From Leptospira sp. WS60.C2 (GTDB taxonomy: Bacteria > Spirochaetota > Leptospiria > Leptospirales > Leptospiraceae): DNA of 64,000 bases. The first letter of the stretch is position 1. Each line of letters begins with the position of its first letter. The position numbers were made by a program, and so were the translations under genes. The notes below the pieces were generated by a model. It was not told the DNA's origin, did not search any database, and saw only the letters and a program-made list of their open reading frames with translations. The stretch covers positions 2,646,501 to 2,710,500 of the forward strand of contig NZ_CP162133.1 of NCBI RefSeq assembly GCF_040833955.1, written 5' to 3'. Positions 1 to 8,383 of this stretch are shown here, one piece after another.

Positions 1-161
1 TACTCACTCTTAAATCTTGAAATTTCATGATTATCTGGATATTCTCGATTGAGTAGTTTCACGACTACAGGAGATTTTTTATCATCTTCTCCTATATAAA
101 CAGAACTCCGCTTGCCTAAGTGAAGCTCTTTAGTGATTTTGTATTTGCCAATTGTAAACAA
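1..161 (-). CDS. Protein kinase-like N-terminus (partial, cut by window edge)
   Basis: Only the first 53 or so codons lie in the window. The reading begins with FTIGKYKITKELHLGKRSSV, followed by a VVVKLL strand. The L-G-K-x-S-x-V-Y stretch looks like a kinase glycine-rich loop and the lysine of VVVKLL like the ATP-anchoring lysine of a Ser/Thr kinase. The start is taken as TTG at 161-159, because TAGGAA sits about 8 nt upstream and overlaps the stop codon of the SDR gene at 171. In Leptospira such N-termini often begin very large kinase/AAA/GAF/histidine-kinase proteins; that is known family context, not visible here. It appears to be the third gene of the operon with the SDR and AfsA-PilZ genes. 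Confidence 0.65.
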   Translation of the reverse strand, partial: MFTIGKYKITKELHLGKRSSVYIGEDDKKSPVVVKLLNREYPDNHEISRFKSE

Positions 162-170
162 AAAGAATTC

Positions 171-935
171 CTATCTTGCCGTTTTTCCGCCATCAACGGG
201 AATGACTGCACCTGTTATAAAGGCAGCCCCCTCTCCCGACAACCAAACGCATGTTTTAGCAACTTCTTCTGGTGTTGCCATTCTCCCTAGTGCATAGGAT
301 TTCATTCTTTCCTTTTTCACTTCTTCTGGGTTTGGGACATTTGCATAAAAAACTTCATCCATTTCTGTTTGTATCCCACCAGGACAAAGAGCAATCACCC
401 TGATCCCATGTGATCCATATTCCAAAGCTGCCGATTTAGTAAGTCCGATGATTCCATGTTTAGTCATCGAATATGGACCCGCTTTTTCTTTTCCCCGTAG
501 ACCTAAAGCAGAAGAGACATTGATGATGACTCCTCCCTTTCCTTGTTTTAAAAACTGCTTTAATTCAAATTGCATTGATAAAAAAGTACCTTTCAGGTTT
601 ACATCCATCACGGAATCAAAAATATCCAATGGATAATCAGCCGTTGTTTTTAGAACACCAGAAATTCCGGCATTGTTCACTGCCACATCGATTCTTCCAT
701 ATGAATCTACAATGGTTTCCACAAAATTACGAACAGCTTCCGATTGTGTGACATCACATTGAAAAAACAAACCTTTGCCACCTTGTTTTTCGAGTAAAGA
801 TAGAGTTTCTTCGCCTTCTTGTTTTCTACGTCCACAAAATCCAACAATATAACCAGCGTTTGCAAATTCTAAAACAATTGATCTACCTAGTCCAGATGTC
901 CCGCCAGTCACAAGTGCTACTTTATTTTCTCTCAT
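171..935 (-). CDS. Short-chain dehydrogenase/reductase (SDR, FabG-like)
   Basis: A 254-aa classical SDR oxidoreductase, cytosolic and NAD(P)H dependent. The dinucleotide-binding motif TGGTSGLG is at residues 10-17, NNAG at 87-90, and the catalytic Ser (about 141), Tyr155 and Lys159 (YSMTK) are all present, so an active enzyme is expected. The basic residues after the second strand (CGRRK) favour NADPH, an inference. The ATG overlaps the stop of the upstream AfsA-like gene by 4 bp (ATGA), so the two are probably translationally coupled. In Streptomyces, AfsA-type butenolide synthases work with SDR-type reductases, which gives this otherwise generic SDR a possible role. The substrate cannot be read from sequence. 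Confidence 0.9.
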   Translation of the reverse strand: MRENKVALVTGGTSGLGRSIVLEFANAGYIVGFCGRRKQEGEETLSLLEKQGGKGLFFQCDVTQSEAVRNFVETIVDSYGRIDVAVNNAGISGVLKTTADYPLDIFDSVMDVNLKGTFLSMQFELKQFLKQGKGGVIINVSSALGLRGKEKAGPYSMTKHGIIGLTKSAALEYGSHGIRVIALCPGGIQTEMDEVFYANVPNPEEVKKERMKSYALGRMATPEEVAKTCVWLSGEGAAFITGAVIPVDGGKTAR

Positions 936-2200
936 TGGATTTCCCTATCTTCTATCAATCTACCATATCGATTGATTGCTTCCTTTATATTTGCCCGATC
1001 CAAATCAGAAATCTCCTCAAATTGAAATCCAGCAAAAAAGGTATCTTCATTATTATCGTCTTCTTTTACCCATAATAAAATACAAGTTCCATGGACGAAC
1101 CCAACTATATCAAAATGCATAAAAAATTCTAGTTTCGCTTGTGTTGACAAATCACCGGGATGAATTCCTGAGCAACGCACCATAAATCCCGAAAATGAGA
1201 TATTTTCAATCGTTGAAACAATATTTCTCCCGTTTTCACGAATGGAGATATTGTTTTTAAATCGATCCAATATGCGGAATCTGGGATCGATTTCATATAC
1301 TTCCTCCTGAGTGCTTTTTAAGCGTTTGTATACTTTTAAAGGTAAAATACTCGCTGCCATTTCAATCTTTGTGATCTCTTGGTTTTCTTGGTACGCGGTG
1401 ATCGCGAGTTTTGAATAATTCCAATAACCAGCTTTGCTAAACTTCACTTCCAATGCCTTGGCTCGAAGTTTGATTGGCATATTTATCTTTGCGTATTGTA
1501 AAAATTCCGAGTTCAAATATAACAATAAAAAGGTGACATCTTCAAAAGGGACCTTCCCAAACATATGATTACAAGCAATTCCAAATTGTCGTGAAGCTTC
1601 CACAATTTGCATCCCAGAGATATGTTTTAAATTGGGTGGCGAAAAAAATTTATGCGTAGGAGGAATGTATAAATTGGCAAAAAAAGTATCCCGTTTTGGA
1701 ATTTCAGGAAACCTCTCGAAGATTTCTGAAATTTTAGATTTTTCAACATTGCCTACATAATAATCTCTTCTCTTGATGAGCTGTAAAATTTTGATTTCGT
1801 CAACTTCTTTGACCTGATCTTTGAGTACATATTGTTCGATTGTTTTGTCAAAATCATAAAATTGAGATAAAAACTTCCGACCTGGTTCGTTAATATTTGC
1901 TTCATCTAAAATACGATCTGCGGATTCTTTCCGGATCCGCGTGGGAATCGTTTTGAGTTGATAATTTGATTCTTCTGCGTCTGTATTTTTAAAATAATAG
2001 AACAAAAGGAACTCACGTTCCTCCTCATTCAATTTGGGAAGGACAACGTTTTCCATCACTTCAGAAGAAACGACCCGAGGAAGGGCTCTTCTAATATTGG
2101 ATACAAAACTATCGTCTTGGTAGTATGTGCGAGTGTATCGTTTGTCGAGAGGTAAAACGGCTGGGAGATCTTCTTTTTCGGAAACCTTCATTTGTACCAC
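932..2200 (-). CDS. AfsA-like hotdog domain fused to a PilZ domain
   Basis: A 422-aa cytosolic protein. Residues about 170-297 resemble the A-factor biosynthesis (AfsA) hotdog domain: H183 then PPN, KHISGM, then EASRQ at 201-205, a long hydrophobic strand, and a closing LKVYKRLK like the PKAYRRMR of AfsA. Residues about 305-420 look like a PilZ domain, with RxxxR at 309-313 and NISFSG at 333-338 (the N-x-S-x-x-G motif), so c-di-GMP binding is plausible. The first 165 residues are charged, helical and unrecognised. AfsA has two hotdog repeats; only one is clear here. The SDR gene overlaps its 3' end by 4 bp. Inference: a c-di-GMP-responsive enzyme making or binding a butyrolactone-like product. 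It could equally be a non-catalytic acyl-binding sensor. Confidence 0.75.
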   Translation of the reverse strand: MVQMKVSEKEDLPAVLPLDKRYTRTYYQDDSFVSNIRRALPRVVSSEVMENVVLPKLNEEEREFLLFYYFKNTDAEESNYQLKTIPTRIRKESADRILDEANINEPGRKFLSQFYDFDKTIEQYVLKDQVKEVDEIKILQLIKRRDYYVGNVEKSKISEIFERFPEIPKRDTFFANLYIPPTHKFFSPPNLKHISGMQIVEASRQFGIACNHMFGKVPFEDVTFLLLYLNSEFLQYAKINMPIKLRAKALEVKFSKAGYWNYSKLAITAYQENQEITKIEMAASILPLKVYKRLKSTQEEVYEIDPRFRILDRFKNNISIRENGRNIVSTIENISFSGFMVRCSGIHPGDLSTQAKLEFFMHFDIVGFVHGTCILLWVKEDDNNEDTFFAGFQFEEISDLDRANIKEAINRYGRLIEDREIQ

Positions 2201-2292
2201 CAGGAATCTACCTTAGGATTAGTCCGTAGATTCCAATGGGATACATTTCAATGCAAGTAATTTAACATTGATTTGATAAAATTAGGCCATCA

Positions 2293-2724
2293 TCACCTAA
2301 CAACAGTTACTGAACAAGGTGCGTAGTGCACCACTCGGTCTGAAACACTACCCATGATGAACCTACCAAGGATACCATGTCCTCGGCTTCCAATCACAAT
2401 CAAATCTACCTTTTCCTTTTCTGCTAATTTGCAGATTTCCTCGGCGGGATAACCTTCCAAAACCACCCGGTTCCATTTCACTGAAGTTTCATCTAAAATA
2501 GGGTGGATCTTTTCAAATCGTTGTTCTGAAATCCACTTCACCCGGTCTTTTCCCGCAGGTGCTGCATCATAATACCCAGGAAGTGGGCCAAAATCTTCTA
2601 CAACTTCTACGACATAACACACAGCGTTACTTGCTTTTGCAATCGCAAGTCCAAATTCTAATGCTTTTGCTGAACTTGGGGAACCATCAATCGGGATGAT
2701 GAGTTTTTGAATTAGTTTTTCCAT
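2293..2724 (-). CDS. Universal stress protein, UspA family
   Basis: A 143-aa single-domain UspA protein of usual length. The N-terminal strand [15 protein letters not shown] and the C-terminal ATP-binding signature G-2x-G-9x-G-S ([15 protein letters not shown]) are intact, so it belongs to the ATP-binding class. Such proteins modulate survival under stress; no specific partner can be named. It stands alone between the AfsA-PilZ operon and the polyamine transporter genes. Its upstream region carries a hairpin and two overlapping perfect palindromes, suggesting regulated transcription. Confidence 0.93.
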   Translation of the reverse strand: MEKLIQKLIIPIDGSPSSAKALEFGLAIAKASNAVCYVVEVVEDFGPLPGYYDAAPAGKDRVKWISEQRFEKIHPILDETSVKWNRVVLEGYPAEEICKLAEKEKVDLIVIGSRGHGILGRFIMGSVSDRVVHYAPCSVTVVR

Positions 2725-2737
2725 TCTTCTATTCTAC

Positions 2738-2762
2738 CACTTTCCCACCGAATGGGAAAGTG
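2738..2762. repeat. Perfect 10-bp stem hairpin upstream of uspA
   Basis: CACTTTCCCA and TGGGAAAGTG flank a 5-nt loop, a perfect 10-bp inverted repeat just upstream of the uspA ATG (2724) and downstream of the potC stop (2837). No T-run follows on the minus strand, so it is not a typical intrinsic terminator. It could end the pot transcript weakly or act in the uspA leader. Confidence 0.5.
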
Positions 2763-2769
2763 AATTTCC

Positions 2770-2797
2770 TTTGATAATTATCAAATCAATTGATTTG
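2770..2797. promoter_or_regulatory. Two overlapping 16-bp perfect palindromes (candidate operator)
   Basis: TTTGATAATTATCAAA (2770-2785) and CAAATCAATTGATTTG (2782-2797) are each perfectly self-complementary and share 4 bp. They sit 46-73 bp upstream of the uspA start. The first resembles the TGATAAT half-sites of Fur/PerR-type boxes but lacks the central spacer, so assignment to a Fur-family regulator is only a guess. Confidence 0.45.
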
Positions 2798-2836
2798 TCT
2801 GCGTATCCTAACGTTTAGGGGTTTCAGAAAATTTGG

Positions 2837-3640
2837 TTATTTTTTTCTTCCGTCGTCTTCTTTTGTTAGGTAGTAAGCAGCAAGGATCGGAATGGTTGTG
2901 ACTAAAATCACAAAGACCGCAACCACATTTGTAACTGGACGTTGTCTTGGACGAATAAATTCTGTTAACATCCAAATCGGTACAGTTGATTGTTGCCCCG
3001 CTGTGAAAGTAGTCACAATGACTTCATCAAATGACAAAGCAAACGACAACATGCCACCCGCTAACAATGCCGTGGCGATATTTGGCATAATTACATAACG
3101 AAACGTTTGCCATGGGTTTGCACCCAAGTCCATAGATGCTTCCACCATCGAGTGAGAACTTCTGCGAAGTCTCGCAAGTACGTTATTATAAACAGTGACA
3201 ATACAAAATGTAGCATGTGCAATCACAATCGTCCACGTGCTAAATGGGATTCCAAATAATGACATGGCAGATCGAAGGGAAATCCCTGTCACAATTCCAG
3301 GAAGTGCAATCGGCAAAATCACAAGAAAGGAGATCACTTCCTTTCCAAAGAACTGACTTCGATAAACCGCAAGGCATGCAAGTGTTCCCAAGATGATGGC
3401 AATGATTGTGGAAATCAAAGCCACTTGGGAAGAGAGAGTGATTGCATCCCAAATGTCATTTCGTTCCCATGCCACTCCAAACCACTTGGTTGTAAAACCA
3501 GGCAATGGGAATTGAAATGTTTTTTCATCGGTAGAAAACGCATACATAATGATGATGAGGATGGGGATGTGAATGAATAAAAAACCAAGCAGTGTTGCCG
3601 TTTTTAATCCGATTGATCCTAGGTTCCATTTAGAGGGCAT
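2837..3640 (-). CDS. potC: Spermidine/putrescine ABC transporter permease PotC
   Basis: A 267-aa inner-membrane permease with about six membrane segments. The ABC-contacting EAA loop is visible as [20 protein letters not shown]. Length and order match PotC/YdcV proteins. Its start overlaps the end of potB by 11 bp, so it is the last gene of the potD-A-B-C run. With PotB it would form the membrane channel for putrescine or spermidine uptake, energised by PotA and fed by PotD. The divergent neighbours encode GABA-pathway enzymes, which favours putrescine as substrate; that is inference. Confidence 0.93.
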   Translation of the reverse strand: MPSKWNLGSIGLKTATLLGFLFIHIPILIIIMYAFSTDEKTFQFPLPGFTTKWFGVAWERNDIWDAITLSSQVALISTIIAIILGTLACLAVYRSQFFGKEVISFLVILPIALPGIVTGISLRSAMSLFGIPFSTWTIVIAHATFCIVTVYNNVLARLRRSSHSMVEASMDLGANPWQTFRYVIMPNIATALLAGGMLSFALSFDEVIVTTFTAGQQSTVPIWMLTEFIRPRQRPVTNVVAVFVILVTTIPILAAYYLTKEDDGRKK

Positions 3641-4547
3641 CGAAAGCTCCTAATCGTTTTGCAATCGTTAAATACACCATCATAATCACAATAGGAACAA
3701 CAGAAAACGCAGCAGCAAGAGGAATATTCCCTGCGGTTCCTTGGTGGGTATACACTGCCATCCCGATGAAATAACTCGAGTTTCCAATGATGGTGGGAAT
3801 GATATAATCTCCGAGTGTCAATGAGAAGGTAAAGATTGACCCCGCAACCACACCAGGGAAAGCGAGTGGAAAAATCACCTTACGAAAGGTTTGCATGGGG
3901 CCGCCTCCTAAGTCAGAGGATGCTTCGAGTAACGACTTGGGAATTCGTTCTAATGAGGCTTGGATCGGCAAAATCATATAAGGAAGCCAAATATAAACGA
4001 AAACCAAAAACATACCAATGTAAGAAAAGGATAACGAGCTACCGCCAATCACCGGAAGGGATAACACAGCATCTAACAAGTGCAAGAGTCCAAGTTTTTC
4101 CAAACACCACGTGAGAATCCCTTCTTTGGCCATAATCAGTTTCCAAGAGTACACTTTCACCAAGTAACTTGACCATAATGGCAACATCACACCTAAGTAC
4201 AAAATCGGTTTTAATCTTGGCCCCGCATTCATTGCCATGTAGTAAGCAATGGGGAAGGCGATGATAGCACTCACCACTGTGACTGTAAATGCCATTGTAG
4301 TTGTGCGAATGATGATATCCCAGTTTGTACTTTGTCTAAACAAATCATAATACGACTCTAAAGTAAACTCTCGTTTGATGACTCCAGAAAAGGAATCAAT
4401 GGAGAAAAAACTTTGAATGAGTAACGTAAACAAAGATCCTAAATAAACGACTCCCAACCAAATGAGAAGTGGTGCAAGGAGAAGAAGGAGCGCCAAACTC
4501 TTTCTGTAAAATAAAAAGGTAAATAACTTATCCAAGGCTGTGGTCAT
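3630..4547 (-). CDS. potB: Spermidine/putrescine ABC transporter permease PotB
   Basis: An inner-membrane permease of about 305 aa with a long N-terminal hydrophobic segment, about six membrane helices and an EAA loop ([20 protein letters not shown]). The start is placed at the third codon of the open frame (ATG at 4547), because GGGG of the ribosome site abuts the first ATG (4553) but lies about 6 nt from this one. It follows potA by about 10 bp and overlaps potC. It would pair with PotC as the heterodimeric pore. Confidence 0.92.
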   Translation of the reverse strand: MTTALDKLFTFLFYRKSLALLLLLAPLLIWLGVVYLGSLFTLLIQSFFSIDSFSGVIKREFTLESYYDLFRQSTNWDIIIRTTTMAFTVTVVSAIIAFPIAYYMAMNAGPRLKPILYLGVMLPLWSSYLVKVYSWKLIMAKEGILTWCLEKLGLLHLLDAVLSLPVIGGSSLSFSYIGMFLVFVYIWLPYMILPIQASLERIPKSLLEASSDLGGGPMQTFRKVIFPLAFPGVVAGSIFTFSLTLGDYIIPTIIGNSSYFIGMAVYTHQGTAGNIPLAAAFSVVPIVIMMVYLTIAKRLGAFDAL

Positions 4548-4556
4548 GAACATCCC

Positions 4557-5582
4557 CTATAGCATGTGCATATCGGAATCTTTCCAACCCACAAGCACCT
4601 CAGAACCAACGGCAATGTGTTCTGCGGAAATTTTTAGGTTTTGTGTGGATGCGATGATTTTGGAACCATTCGGAGTTTCGAAATGCATTTTGGATGTCGC
4701 ACCAGAATACACTTGGCTTTTTAAGATGGCTTTAAAGGTTCGATACCCCGTGGAATGATTGTCTTCTTTTGCGTTGGCAAATACATGTACCCGTTCAGGA
4801 CGAATCATGGCTTTCCCAGTTTGTCCCGTGAGACGTTTTGTTTCTTCAATAGACAAAATATTGGAGGTTCCAACGAAGTTCGCAACAAATTCCGTTTTTG
4901 GACGATTGTACAACTCTTCTGGTGAGGCAATTTGCTCCACCTTACCTTTGTTAAAGACAGCAATCCGATCTGACATCGAAAGCGCTTCTTCTTGGTCGTG
5001 GGTTACAAAAATAAACGTAATCCCCACTTCTTTTTGAATCGCTTTCAGCTCTAATTGCATCTCTTCCCGTAGTTTTAAATCAAGGGCTCCTAAGGGTTCG
5101 TCGAGTAGTAAAACACCTGGACGATTGATGAGTGCTCTTGCAAGAGCAATCCTTTGTCTTTGTCCCCCCGAGAGTTCTGATGGTTTTCGGTTCCCAACAT
5201 CGGGGAGTCGCACCATCGCAAGCATTTCGGAAACTCGTTTGTTGATTTCTTGTTTGGATTGTTTTTTGATTTTCAGACCATAGCCAACATTTTCAGCAAC
5301 AGTCATGTGTGGGAACAATGCATAGTCTTGAAAGACCGTGTTTACATTTCTTTTGTAAGGAGGGACACCTGTGACGTCGACACCTTCCAAAAGAACCCTT
5401 CCCGAGGTTGTATCTTGAAAACCCGCCACCATTCGGAGGCAGGTTGTTTTACCAGACCCGGAAGGGCCTAACATCGAAAAAAACTCACCTTTTTTAATTC
5501 CAAAGGAGACATCATCCACCGCGATAAATTGGTCGAATTTCCTTGTTACATTTTGAAACTCAACATCGTAAATTTGGCTCAT
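4557..5582 (-). CDS. potA: Spermidine/putrescine ABC transporter ATPase PotA
   Basis: A 341-aa ABC ATPase that powers the PotB/PotC pore from the cytosol. Walker A (GPSGSGKTT), Q-loop (VFQDYALFPH), signature (LSGGQRQRIALARAL), Walker B (LLLDEPLGALD) and H-loop (VTHDQEEAL) are intact. The C-terminal 100 residues form the TOBE regulatory region typical of the PotA/MalK class. A strong ribosome site (AAAGGAGAAGG) precedes the ATG. It lies between potD and potB in the same operon. Confidence 0.95.
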   Translation of the reverse strand: MSQIYDVEFQNVTRKFDQFIAVDDVSFGIKKGEFFSMLGPSGSGKTTCLRMVAGFQDTTSGRVLLEGVDVTGVPPYKRNVNTVFQDYALFPHMTVAENVGYGLKIKKQSKQEINKRVSEMLAMVRLPDVGNRKPSELSGGQRQRIALARALINRPGVLLLDEPLGALDLKLREEMQLELKAIQKEVGITFIFVTHDQEEALSMSDRIAVFNKGKVEQIASPEELYNRPKTEFVANFVGTSNILSIEETKRLTGQTGKAMIRPERVHVFANAKEDNHSTGYRTFKAILKSQVYSGATSKMHFETPNGSKIIASTQNLKISAEHIAVGSEVLVGWKDSDMHML

Positions 5583-5617
5583 TCCTTCTCCTTTAGAACT
5601 ACTATGATGTTAGGATT

Positions 5618-6787
5618 TTATTTACTTCCAATAATGGAAATATAATCTTCTGCCCATTTTTTATAAGGCACACATTTTCTGCCACCGGAACAATCTTCTT
5701 TTGGAGTTCTCCAGAAAGAGATTTTTTCAAAATTGTTGAAACCGTTTACAGCACAACCAGTATCTCCAAGAAGAGCATTTCCTTTACAAGCCGCAGGAAC
5801 TGATGGTACAGATCCGAACCAAGATGCTAAATCTCCTTGTACTTTTGGAGAAAGAGAGTGTTCCATCCATTTGTAAGCACAGTTCACGTGTTTAGAATCT
5901 TTGTGTAACATTGTACTATCTGCCCAACCAGTAGCTCCTTCCACAGGTACGATGGAAGCGACAGGTTGTTTTTCACTCACAAGTAGGTTCACTTGGAATG
6001 GCCATGTAGATGAAGCTACTAGACCTTCTTTTTTAAAGTCATCCACTTGGACCATTGCATCATGCCAGTACTTTGGAACGAGTTGTCTTTGTTTTTTTAA
6101 CAACTCAATCACTGCATTGTATTGTTTTTCATCTAATTCGTATGGATCTTGGATTCCAAGTTCTGGTTTTGCTACCTTTAAATATAGGGCAGCGTCAGCG
6201 ATGTAGATTGGCCCATCAAATGCTTGTACTCTTCCTTTGTTGGATTTTCCATCAGGAAGAACTTGTTCTTCGAACACTACGTTCCAGCTTGTTGGTGCTT
6301 TTTTAAAAACTTTAGTGTTGTACATAAGCACGTTTGGTCCCCATTGGTATGGAACACCGTAATGTTTACCATCCACTGTATGCCAAGGAGCATTTTGCAA
6401 ACGAGAGTCTACGTTCTTCCAGCTTGGGATCAAATCAACGTTGATTTCTTGAACTTTTCCACCTGCAACCAATCGAAGCGAAGCATCACCAGATGCAGTC
6501 ACGAGGTCAAAACCACCTTCATTCATAAGAGCTACCATCTCATCAGATGTAGCAGCAGTTTTCACATTTACTTTACAGCCTGTACTTTTCTCAAATTCGG
6601 TAACCCAGTCATATCCTTTGTCTGTTTCACCGCGCTCAATGTAACCTGGCCAAGCAACGATGGATACTTCTCCCTCGCCTTGTCCAATTTCTGAAACCTT
6701 TGTTTCTTTTTTACCGCAGGCAACCGCAAATGCGATTGAGGCTACTGCCGTAAAAAATACCACTCGTTTGTATGAATCGAATTTCAT
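5618..6787 (-). CDS. potD: Polyamine-binding lipoprotein PotD
   Basis: A 389-aa substrate-binding protein of the spermidine/putrescine type, first gene of the pot operon. The N-terminus has a basic start, a hydrophobic segment and a lipobox (FAVAC, Cys24), so it should be a periplasm-facing lipoprotein rather than the soluble form found in E. coli. The mature region contains PYQWGPNVLMYNTKVF, typical of the PotD fold. It is transcribed away from the gabD-gabT-aldehyde dehydrogenase operon, with 138 bp between the start codons to hold both promoters. Confidence 0.92.
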   Translation of the reverse strand: MKFDSYKRVVFFTAVASIAFAVACGKKETKVSEIGQGEGEVSIVAWPGYIERGETDKGYDWVTEFEKSTGCKVNVKTAATSDEMVALMNEGGFDLVTASGDASLRLVAGGKVQEINVDLIPSWKNVDSRLQNAPWHTVDGKHYGVPYQWGPNVLMYNTKVFKKAPTSWNVVFEEQVLPDGKSNKGRVQAFDGPIYIADAALYLKVAKPELGIQDPYELDEKQYNAVIELLKKQRQLVPKYWHDAMVQVDDFKKEGLVASSTWPFQVNLLVSEKQPVASIVPVEGATGWADSTMLHKDSKHVNCAYKWMEHSLSPKVQGDLASWFGSVPSVPAACKGNALLGDTGCAVNGFNNFEKISFWRTPKEDCSGGRKCVPYKKWAEDYISIIGSK

Positions 6788-6925
6788 AAACCTATGTGCT
6801 CCTGGTTTTACTTATGTCAGGGATTAGATATCAAAAAAAAGAAATTAAGCAACCAATTCTGAAGTTTTCAAAAAAAAGGTAGGAATTTTTATCAGGAACG
6901 TTTTTCGTGAAAGCATAGGTTGGCT

Positions 6926-8383
6926 ATGAAATACATCAAAGACAAAGACCTTTTTCGACAGGAAAATTTCATCGGCGGGGTATGGTGCCCTGCAGAAAAC
7001 AAAAAAGAAATTTTAGTACATAACCCTGCTACCAAAGAAACCATCGGAATCATTCCTCATTCCACGGAAAAAGACACGCTGAACGCCATTCGTTCAGCCA
7101 AGGAAGCCTTTGCTGATTGGAAGGCCCGACCCGCAAAAGAACGTGCTGGAATTCTTCGCAAATGGTTTCAACTCATGATGGAAAACCAAGAAGACCTTGC
7201 ACTCATCATGACACAAGAACAAGGCAAGCCCCTAACAGAAGCTAGGGGAGAAATTGCGTATGCTGCCTCATACATCGAATGGTTTGGAGAAGAAGGAAAA
7301 CGGTCCTATGGAGACATCATCCCTTCTCATAGAAAGGATACACGTATCCTTGTTCTAAAAGAGCCAATTGGAGTTGTGGGTACCATCACCCCTTGGAATT
7401 TTCCTGCGGCAATGCTTGCAAGAAAAGTAGCACCAGCACTTGCGGCAGGTTGCACTGTGGTATCCAAACCTGCAGAACTCACACCTTATTCTGCCCTTGC
7501 CATGGCAGTACTTGCAGAACGTGCAGGACTTCCAAAAGGCGTTTGGAATGTGTTAGTCGGGGATCCCATTGCCATTGGAAAAACCATTTTAGAAAGTAAA
7601 GAGGTTCGTAAACTCAGTTTTACTGGATCCACAAAAACAGGGATTTATCTTATGGAAAAATCGGCTGCCACTTTAAAAAAACTCTCCCTTGAGTTAGGTG
7701 GCAATGCTCCTTTTATTGTTTTTGAAGATGCTGATCTTGACGAAGCAGTGAAAGGCGCCATGTTATCCAAATATAGAAATACAGGGCAAACTTGTGTTTG
7801 TGTGAATCGATTTTTAGTGCATGCCTCTGTCGCAGAGGCCTTCTCCAAAAAACTTGCTGAAAAAACCAAAGAACTGGTGGTTGCCAATGGAATGGAACCA
7901 AACGCAAGCCAAGGTCCTCTCATCAATGAAGCGGCAGTGGATAAAGTAAAAACACATATTAAGGATGCAGTGGAAAAAGGCGCCAAAGTTCTTGTGGGTG
8001 GCAACACACATCAATTAGGTGGCAATTTCTTTGAACCTACGGTTCTTTACCCTGTAAACTCATCAATGATGGTGACGCAGGAAGAAACATTTGGCCCTGT
8101 TTCTTGCATCCAAACCTTCCAAACAGAAGAGGAAGCGATCAAACTTGCCAATGACACTGACTTTGGACTGGCATCTTACTTTTACACGAAAGACATGGCG
8201 CGCATTTTTAGGGTCGCAGAACAACTGGAATATGGAATGGTGGGCATCAACGAAGGAATTATTTCTTCGGAACAAGTGCCTTTTGGCGGAGTCAAATTTT
8301 CAGGGATGGGTCGCGAAGGCTCCAAATATGGACTCGATGATTATACGGTAACCAAATATCTCTGCCTCGGAGGAATCAAATGA
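6926..8383 (+). CDS. gabD: Succinate-semialdehyde dehydrogenase (NAD(P)+)
   Basis: An aldehyde dehydrogenase of about 485 aa that oxidises succinate semialdehyde to succinate, the last step of GABA degradation. The catalytic Cys lies in NTGQTCVCVNRF and the general-base Glu in LSLELGGNAPF; both contexts are characteristic of GabD. TITPWNFPAAM marks the cofactor site. The ATG at 6926 is chosen over an in-frame TTG at 6920, because AGG lies 7 nt before the ATG but only 1 nt before the TTG. The next gene (gabT) overlaps by 4 bp. It is first in a three-gene catabolic operon divergent from the polyamine importer. Confidence 0.95.
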   Translation: MKYIKDKDLFRQENFIGGVWCPAENKKEILVHNPATKETIGIIPHSTEKDTLNAIRSAKEAFADWKARPAKERAGILRKWFQLMMENQEDLALIMTQEQGKPLTEARGEIAYAASYIEWFGEEGKRSYGDIIPSHRKDTRILVLKEPIGVVGTITPWNFPAAMLARKVAPALAAGCTVVSKPAELTPYSALAMAVLAERAGLPKGVWNVLVGDPIAIGKTILESKEVRKLSFTGSTKTGIYLMEKSAATLKKLSLELGGNAPFIVFEDADLDEAVKGAMLSKYRNTGQTCVCVNRFLVHASVAEAFSKKLAEKTKELVVANGMEPNASQGPLINEAAVDKVKTHIKDAVEKGAKVLVGGNTHQLGGNFFEPTVLYPVNSSMMVTQEETFGPVSCIQTFQTEEEAIKLANDTDFGLASYFYTKDMARIFRVAEQLEYGMVGINEGIISSEQVPFGGVKFSGMGREGSKYGLDDYTVTKYLCLGGIK

